A stretch of 64,000 nucleotides of DNA from contig CAJUBD010000017.1 of the NCBI GenBank assembly GCA_910584475.1, forward strand, positions 1-64,000. Reading direction: 5' to 3'. Position 1 is the first letter of the stretch. Every line of letters begins with the position of its first letter. The DNA is from an uncultured Treponema sp. Lineage in GTDB: Bacteria > Spirochaetota > Spirochaetia > Treponematales > Treponemataceae. Made by a program: the position numbers and the translations under genes. The notes under the pieces are model-generated. The model saw only the letters and a list, made by a program, of their open reading frames with translations. It did not search any database and was not told where the DNA came from. Shown piece after piece: positions 60,185 through 64,000 of the stretch.

Positions 60185-61678
60185 TTATTTTCCAGCTAGA
60201 AATTCGTTTATGCTCGCGGCGGCTTTTCTGCCTTCGCCCATCGCGAGAATCACCGTTGCCGCGCCCAAAACGATGTCGCCGCCCGCCCAAACTCGCGGCA
60301 TGCTCGTGGCTTGTTTTTCGTCCACCGTGATGTGACCTCGCTCGTCAGTTTTGATTTGCGAAGTCGTTCGCGGAATGAGCGGATTGGAGTTGTTTCCCAA
60401 AGCAACGATGACAGCATCGCAAGGAATGTCGTGTTCGCTGCCCTTGATTTCCACAGGGCGACGGCGACCTGAAGCGTCAGGCTCGCCGAGTTCGTATTTC
60501 AAAGCGCGAATCGCCGTGACTTTTCCTGTTTCCGCGTCACCGAGAATTTCGACTGGATTTTCCAAAAATCGGAATTCCACGCCTTCTTCTTCCGCGTGGT
60601 CAACTTCTTCTTTTCGCGCCGGCATTTCTTTTCGAGTGCGACGATAGACGACATAGACTTTTTCCGCGCCCAAGCGCAAAGCCATTCGCGCCGCGTCCAT
60701 CGCGACATTTCCGCCTCCGCAAACCACGACGGTTTTCGCATCGTAATAAGGCGTGTCGGCCGCGCCTTTCTGGTATGCTTTCATCAAATTCGCGCGAGTG
60801 AGATATTCGTTCGCGCTGAAAACTCCGATGTAATTTTCGCCGGGAATGTTGAAGAATTTCGGCAAGCCCGCACCAGTTCCGACAAACGCCGCGTCGAATT
60901 TTTTTTCACAAAGAATCTGTTCGAGAGAAGCCGTTCGTCCTGCCAAAAAATTCATTTCGAATTTCACGCCCATTTTCTTGAGATTTTCCACTTCGTCGGA
61001 AACGATGGATTTTGGCAAACGGAATTCTGGAATGCCGTAAACCATGACGCCGCCCGCTTTGTGCAAGACTTCAAAAACCGTCACGTCGTGACCGGCGCGT
61101 CGGCAGTCGGCGGCTACCGTCAAGCCCGCCGGACCTGAACCAATCACCGCGACGCGCTTTCCAGTTTCGGCGGCGATTTTTGGAAGCGAGACGAGATTTT
61201 GCGCGCGCTCATAGTCGGCGACGAATCTTTCCAAGCGACCGATGCTCACGGCAAGTTCGGGCGACTTGTTCGCCTTGCCCACGGTGCACGCGCCCTGGCA
61301 CTGCTTTTCCTGCGGACAGACTCGGCCGCAAATCGCGGGAAGCAAATTAGTTTCTTTGATGATGTCGGCAGCTTCCTTGAAATTTCCCAGCGCGACTTGA
61401 GCCACAAATCGCGGAATCTGAACATTGACTGGACAGCCGGAAACGCAAGGCTGATTTTTGCATTGCAGGCAGCGGTTCGCCTCTACAATTGCTTGCTCAC
61501 GAGTGTAGCCGAGCGCGACTTCCGTCATTTGCCGCGCACGCGCTTTTGGTTCGCCGACAGGCATTTCCTGCGCGGGAATCGCCATCCTGTCTTTCGGCAA
61601 AAGCGTGCCCGCCTCGATTTTTTCCTTGATTTTCTCGTATTCGATTTTTGCTGTTTCAGCCAAATTTTCCTTTGTCAT
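60185..61678 (-). CDS. gltA: NfnB/GltD-type NAD(P)-binding iron-sulfur flavoprotein
   Basis: The N-terminus carries the Fe-S Cys pattern CLQCKNQPCVSGCPV and CGRVCPQEKQCQGAC of GltD/NfnB proteins, followed by FAD- and NADPH-binding Rossmann folds (VIGSGPAGLTVAADCRR, VVCGGGNVAMDAARM) and a final GGDIVLGAATVILAMGEG. Because NfnA-type subunit is encoded directly upstream, I favour NADH-dependent ferredoxin:NADP+ oxidoreductase (electron-bifurcating) over glutamate synthase, whose large subunit is not in view. GAGG precedes the ATG at 61678. Confidence 0.85.
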   Translation of the reverse strand: MTKENLAETAKIEYEKIKEKIEAGTLLPKDRMAIPAQEMPVGEPKARARQMTEVALGYTREQAIVEANRCLQCKNQPCVSGCPVNVQIPRFVAQVALGNFKEAADIIKETNLLPAICGRVCPQEKQCQGACTVGKANKSPELAVSIGRLERFVADYERAQNLVSLPKIAAETGKRVAVIGSGPAGLTVAADCRRAGHDVTVFEVLHKAGGVMVYGIPEFRLPKSIVSDEVENLKKMGVKFEMNFLAGRTASLEQILCEKKFDAAFVGTGAGLPKFFNIPGENYIGVFSANEYLTRANLMKAYQKGAADTPYYDAKTVVVCGGGNVAMDAARMALRLGAEKVYVVYRRTRKEMPARKEEVDHAEEEGVEFRFLENPVEILGDAETGKVTAIRALKYELGEPDASGRRRPVEIKGSEHDIPCDAVIVALGNNSNPLIPRTTSQIKTDERGHITVDEKQATSMPRVWAGGDIVLGAATVILAMGEGRKAAASINEFLAGK

Positions 61679-61701
61679 AATTTCGCCTCGTCCGTCTTGC
61701 C

Positions 61702-62538
61702 TTAATTTATTCCGATTTTGCATTTGTGGAACGCTTCCGTTTCCTGCACCTTGAAAGCCTTCATTCGCATCATCATATTGTCCCAATCCACTTGATGACC
61801 GTCAAAATCAGGACCGTCCACACAGACGAATTTCGTCTTGCCGCCTACGTTCACTCGGCAACCGCCGCACATTCCAGTTCCGTCAATCATAATCGTATTG
61901 AGAGAAACGACCGTGGGAACATTGTATTTTGCCGTGCATTGACAGCAGAATTTCATCATAATCGGAGGACCAATTGCGATGACTTGAGCCGGCGGAACTT
62001 CGCTTTGGCAAAGCCGCTCGAGCGGAATCGTGGTAACGCCCTTTTCGCCCGCGCTGCCGTCGTCCGTGGTGATTATCACTTCGTCGCAAACCGCCTTCAT
62101 TTCGTCGACGAAAATCAACAAATCTTTCGTGCGCGCGCCTTCAATCAAAATCACTTTGTTGCCCACTTCCTTCAAAGCCTGAACAATCGGATAAAGCGGA
62201 GCCGTTCCAAAACCGCCGCCCACGCAAACCACGGGCGCGTCGAATTTCTTGATTTCGCTGGGAGTTCCAAGCGGTCCCAAAACGCCGCCCAAATAATCGC
62301 CTTCTTTCAATTGCGACAGTTTGTAAGTGGATGCGCCCACAGGCTGGAACGCAATCGCTACCCAACCTTCCTCCGCGTTCGCGTCGGCAATCGTGAGCGG
62401 AATTCGTTCGCTCAAATCCTGATCTACTTGTACAATCAAAAACTGCCCTGCCTTGCGATTCCTCGCGATGTCGGGCGCGTGGAATTTCAGCAGGAACACT
62501 GCCTCGGAAAGCTGCCGTTTTTCTAAAATCTTGTTCAT
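61702..62538 (-). CDS. NfnA/PyrK-type FAD and [2Fe-2S] reductase subunit
   Basis: The 278-residue protein is a ferredoxin-NADP reductase-like module: FAD-binding barrel (RIPLTIADANAE), NAD-binding domain (CVGGGFGTAPLYPIVQALK) and a C-terminal [2Fe-2S] loop MIDGTGMCGGCRVNVGG plus KFVCVDGPDFDGH, as in NfnA and PyrK. With the next gene (24 nt apart) it would form NfnAB, linking NADH, NADPH and ferredoxin pools in an anaerobe. GAGG lies before the ATG. Confidence 0.88.
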   Translation of the reverse strand: MNKILEKRQLSEAVFLLKFHAPDIARNRKAGQFLIVQVDQDLSERIPLTIADANAEEGWVAIAFQPVGASTYKLSQLKEGDYLGGVLGPLGTPSEIKKFDAPVVCVGGGFGTAPLYPIVQALKEVGNKVILIEGARTKDLLIFVDEMKAVCDEVIITTDDGSAGEKGVTTIPLERLCQSEVPPAQVIAIGPPIMMKFCCQCTAKYNVPTVVSLNTIMIDGTGMCGGCRVNVGGKTKFVCVDGPDFDGHQVDWDNMMMRMKAFKVQETEAFHKCKIGIN

Positions 62539-62642
62539 ATTTCCACCTCGGTTTTTTGAAATAAATATGATGCTTTAATTCTAACCGAAAAACGCTTTTG
62601 CGTCAATTGAGAAAAAATTCTTCCTAAAACTCAAGCTTTTTA

Positions 62643-63893
62643 TTAGAATCCGAATTTTACCGTAACTGCGGCGCGCGCGCCTTGGATTTTAAATGACTTT
62701 AGGAAATCGCTGTTGCAAATGCCGGCGGAAATGTCAAGCTCGAACACGCGCGCGTTGAGAATCAGTTGCAAAGTATGCGCGAAAACTTGTTGCGTGTATT
62801 CAGTATGGAAGCTCAACCCCAAAACATAGAACAAAACAAATTCCGCTCCCAAATTATATTCGGGATAAAAACTCCGTATGTTGAAATCCTTGCCGAATGG
62901 ATTTCGGAAAGCCAAGCCGGCCGAAGCGCGCAAAGTCAGCCAATTTTTCCATGGGCGGTACGCAATTTCCGCGCCGAACCTAAGCGGACGATTCACATAA
63001 TATTTTTCTTCGGTATATACGAAATCGCCCATTTCATAGTCATATTCAGTTTCGCCCGCATCTTCGCCGTCCGCAATCATATCGATAAGCGAGGGCGTCT
63101 TTATAGAAGCCGTTATGGAAGTGGAAAGCTTTCCTGTCAACTTTCCGGGCACAATCGGAATGTTCGCGTAAGCGCCCAAATCAAGTTTTCTTGTAAACGG
63201 ATATTCGACAAGCACTCCCAAATCGAAGCCGCCGTTTTTCAAGGCATCGGAAACCATGGAAGAAATGTCGCCTCCTGAGAAAATGCTGTCTATAGAGCCG
63301 TCGAACGATTCGCCGAATTTTTGCGCCGTATAAATCGAAATCGGCGCGTTCACCTTAGCCTCTATAGTTCCGTCGGACTTGTTCACGAAAGAAGCGCGCG
63401 CCGACACATCAGGAACATAAACCAGCGGAACGAAATAAGTAGGCGTAACTTTTACTTTGAAATCAAAAATCTTAAAATAAACAGGCACGGAAGCCTCTAC
63501 AAAACTTTGCAACCAAAGGCTCATATCTACGGAAGTTTCTTTGCCCGCCTCAATTCCATTCGCCAACACTCCAAAAAAATCCCTTGAAAGATTCATTCGC
63601 CCCGAAACATCCATGCCGACATGGAATCCAAAGCCAAATTTCTTGAAATTGAAATCCATATATGCTTCAGGAGAAACGCCCGCCGTAACGATGAATCCTT
63701 TCTTCATATTGGAATAGACTTCATCAAGGTCAATGACAAGTTCCTTTTTCATTATGTCGGCGATTCCAGCCAGATTTTCGGAAAATCGGAATCCCGCTCC
63801 CGCGCCGATTTCCACATAGCGTTTCGCCGGATAAAGTTCCGCGAATGCCGAAAAAACAGAAATCAATAAAACCGCAAAAAATATTTTCTTCAT
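62643..63893 (-). CDS. Treponemal outer-membrane beta-barrel protein
   Basis: A signal peptide (MKKIFFAVLLISVFSAFA) precedes about 398 residues of alternating strands with aromatic girdles (FGFGFHVGMDV, YFVPLVYVPDV, LGAYANIPIVPG) ending in VKFGF, a C-terminal Phe signature of outer-membrane proteins. It resembles uncharacterised treponemal outer-membrane proteins in style; no specific family is identified. TAGGAG lies 9 nt upstream of the ATG and overlaps the stop of the gene before it, so the two are cotranscribed. Confidence 0.72.
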   Translation of the reverse strand: MKKIFFAVLLISVFSAFAELYPAKRYVEIGAGAGFRFSENLAGIADIMKKELVIDLDEVYSNMKKGFIVTAGVSPEAYMDFNFKKFGFGFHVGMDVSGRMNLSRDFFGVLANGIEAGKETSVDMSLWLQSFVEASVPVYFKIFDFKVKVTPTYFVPLVYVPDVSARASFVNKSDGTIEAKVNAPISIYTAQKFGESFDGSIDSIFSGGDISSMVSDALKNGGFDLGVLVEYPFTRKLDLGAYANIPIVPGKLTGKLSTSITASIKTPSLIDMIADGEDAGETEYDYEMGDFVYTEEKYYVNRPLRFGAEIAYRPWKNWLTLRASAGLAFRNPFGKDFNIRSFYPEYNLGAEFVLFYVLGLSFHTEYTQQVFAHTLQLILNARVFELDISAGICNSDFLKSFKIQGARAAVTVKFGF

Positions 63894-63902
63894 CTCGCGT
63901 CT

Positions 63903-64000
63903 CCTATTTATTCAAAATATCGTTTATGCAAATCGGCGAACCACCGTCAAGTTTGATGGCAAACACGGGACTTATGCTGAAGGACTCTTCGCTTGCCAAG
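63903..64000 (-). CDS. C-terminal end of a protein, cut by the window edge
   Basis: The last 32 codons of a minus-strand gene are visible (SFSISPVFAIKLDGGSPICI then NDILNK and TAG at 63903-63905). The gene begins outside the window. Too little is present to name it. Its stop overlaps the ribosome site of the outer-membrane protein gene, indicating one operon. Confidence 0.6.

Noticed and set aside
1..64000. tRNA genes, riboswitches or T-box leaders
   Set aside because: I looked for TPsiC-arm and known leader motifs, especially before gltX, thrA and ilvN, and found none convincing; a covariance-model scan would be decisive.

Overview
The window looks like a chromosome segment from a free-living or gut/rumen-type spirochaete of the genus Treponema. 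Supporting features are a low-to-moderate GC content with A/T-rich intergenic DNA, many lipoproteins and small outer-membrane barrel proteins, a MurA with Asp in place of the catalytic Cys, and secreted plant-polysaccharide hydrolases (GH5, GH53, GH18-like). Thr, aromatic and branched-chain biosynthesis genes argue against a reduced obligate pathogen such as T. pallidum. The species cannot be named from the sequence alone.

Layout. 0-2 kb: the extreme 5' end of a 16S rRNA gene with its promoter (minus strand), then a lipoprotein gene with two poly-G tracts. 2-7.7 kb: CmpB-like membrane protein, GH18-like lipoprotein, ModF-type ABC protein, a secreted YD-like repeat protein and a frameshifted kinase. 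7.8-17.4 kb: Rel-type (p)ppGpp synthetase, YbaK deacylase, TrkH/TrkA potassium uptake, and three oxidoreductase genes. 17.4-18.2 kb: a gene-free block packed with inverted GCGATA/TATCGC repeats and a 135-bp tandem duplication, ending in an IS200 transposase scrap. 18.2-26.7 kb: acyltransferase, MurA, a second poly-G lipoprotein, GAPDH, a poly-G GH5 cellulase lipoprotein, DUF4349 and DUF975 proteins. 27-33 kb: an accessory island with an XRE regulator, a divergent operator, three ankyrin-repeat genes, a DUF1232 protein, a zinc-ribbon peptide and a decayed HigBA module. 33-46 kb: core metabolism (UPF0210, Tex, RNase H, IlvN, a DAHP synthase-prephenate dehydratase fusion, ThrA, LuxS, GltX, HisH). 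46.5-50 kb: small accessory genes of Firmicutes-like character. 50-53 kb: AraC regulator divergent from a GH53 galactanase. 53-59 kb: ArsR regulator and an RND / LolA-like / outer-membrane-barrel operon. 59-64 kb: methyltransferase, NfnAB-type flavoprotein pair, another outer-membrane protein and a truncated gene.

The most interesting theme is a set of 9-10 nt poly-G tracts placed inside the signal-peptide codons of three lipoprotein genes. In each case a good ribosome-binding site and ATG are out of frame with the mature lipoprotein at the present tract length, and a one-base change restores a complete lipoprotein with a lipobox. This looks like slipped-strand phase variation of surface lipoproteins, including a cellulase; homopolymer miscounting in the assembly is the main alternative. 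Other points are genes whose start codon lies exactly 6 nt after a -10 hexamer with no Shine-Dalgarno sequence (probable leaderless mRNAs), a family of intergenic hairpins with variable stems but a conserved 9-nt loop, and a matching operator-like motif upstream of the arsR gene and of the RND operon.
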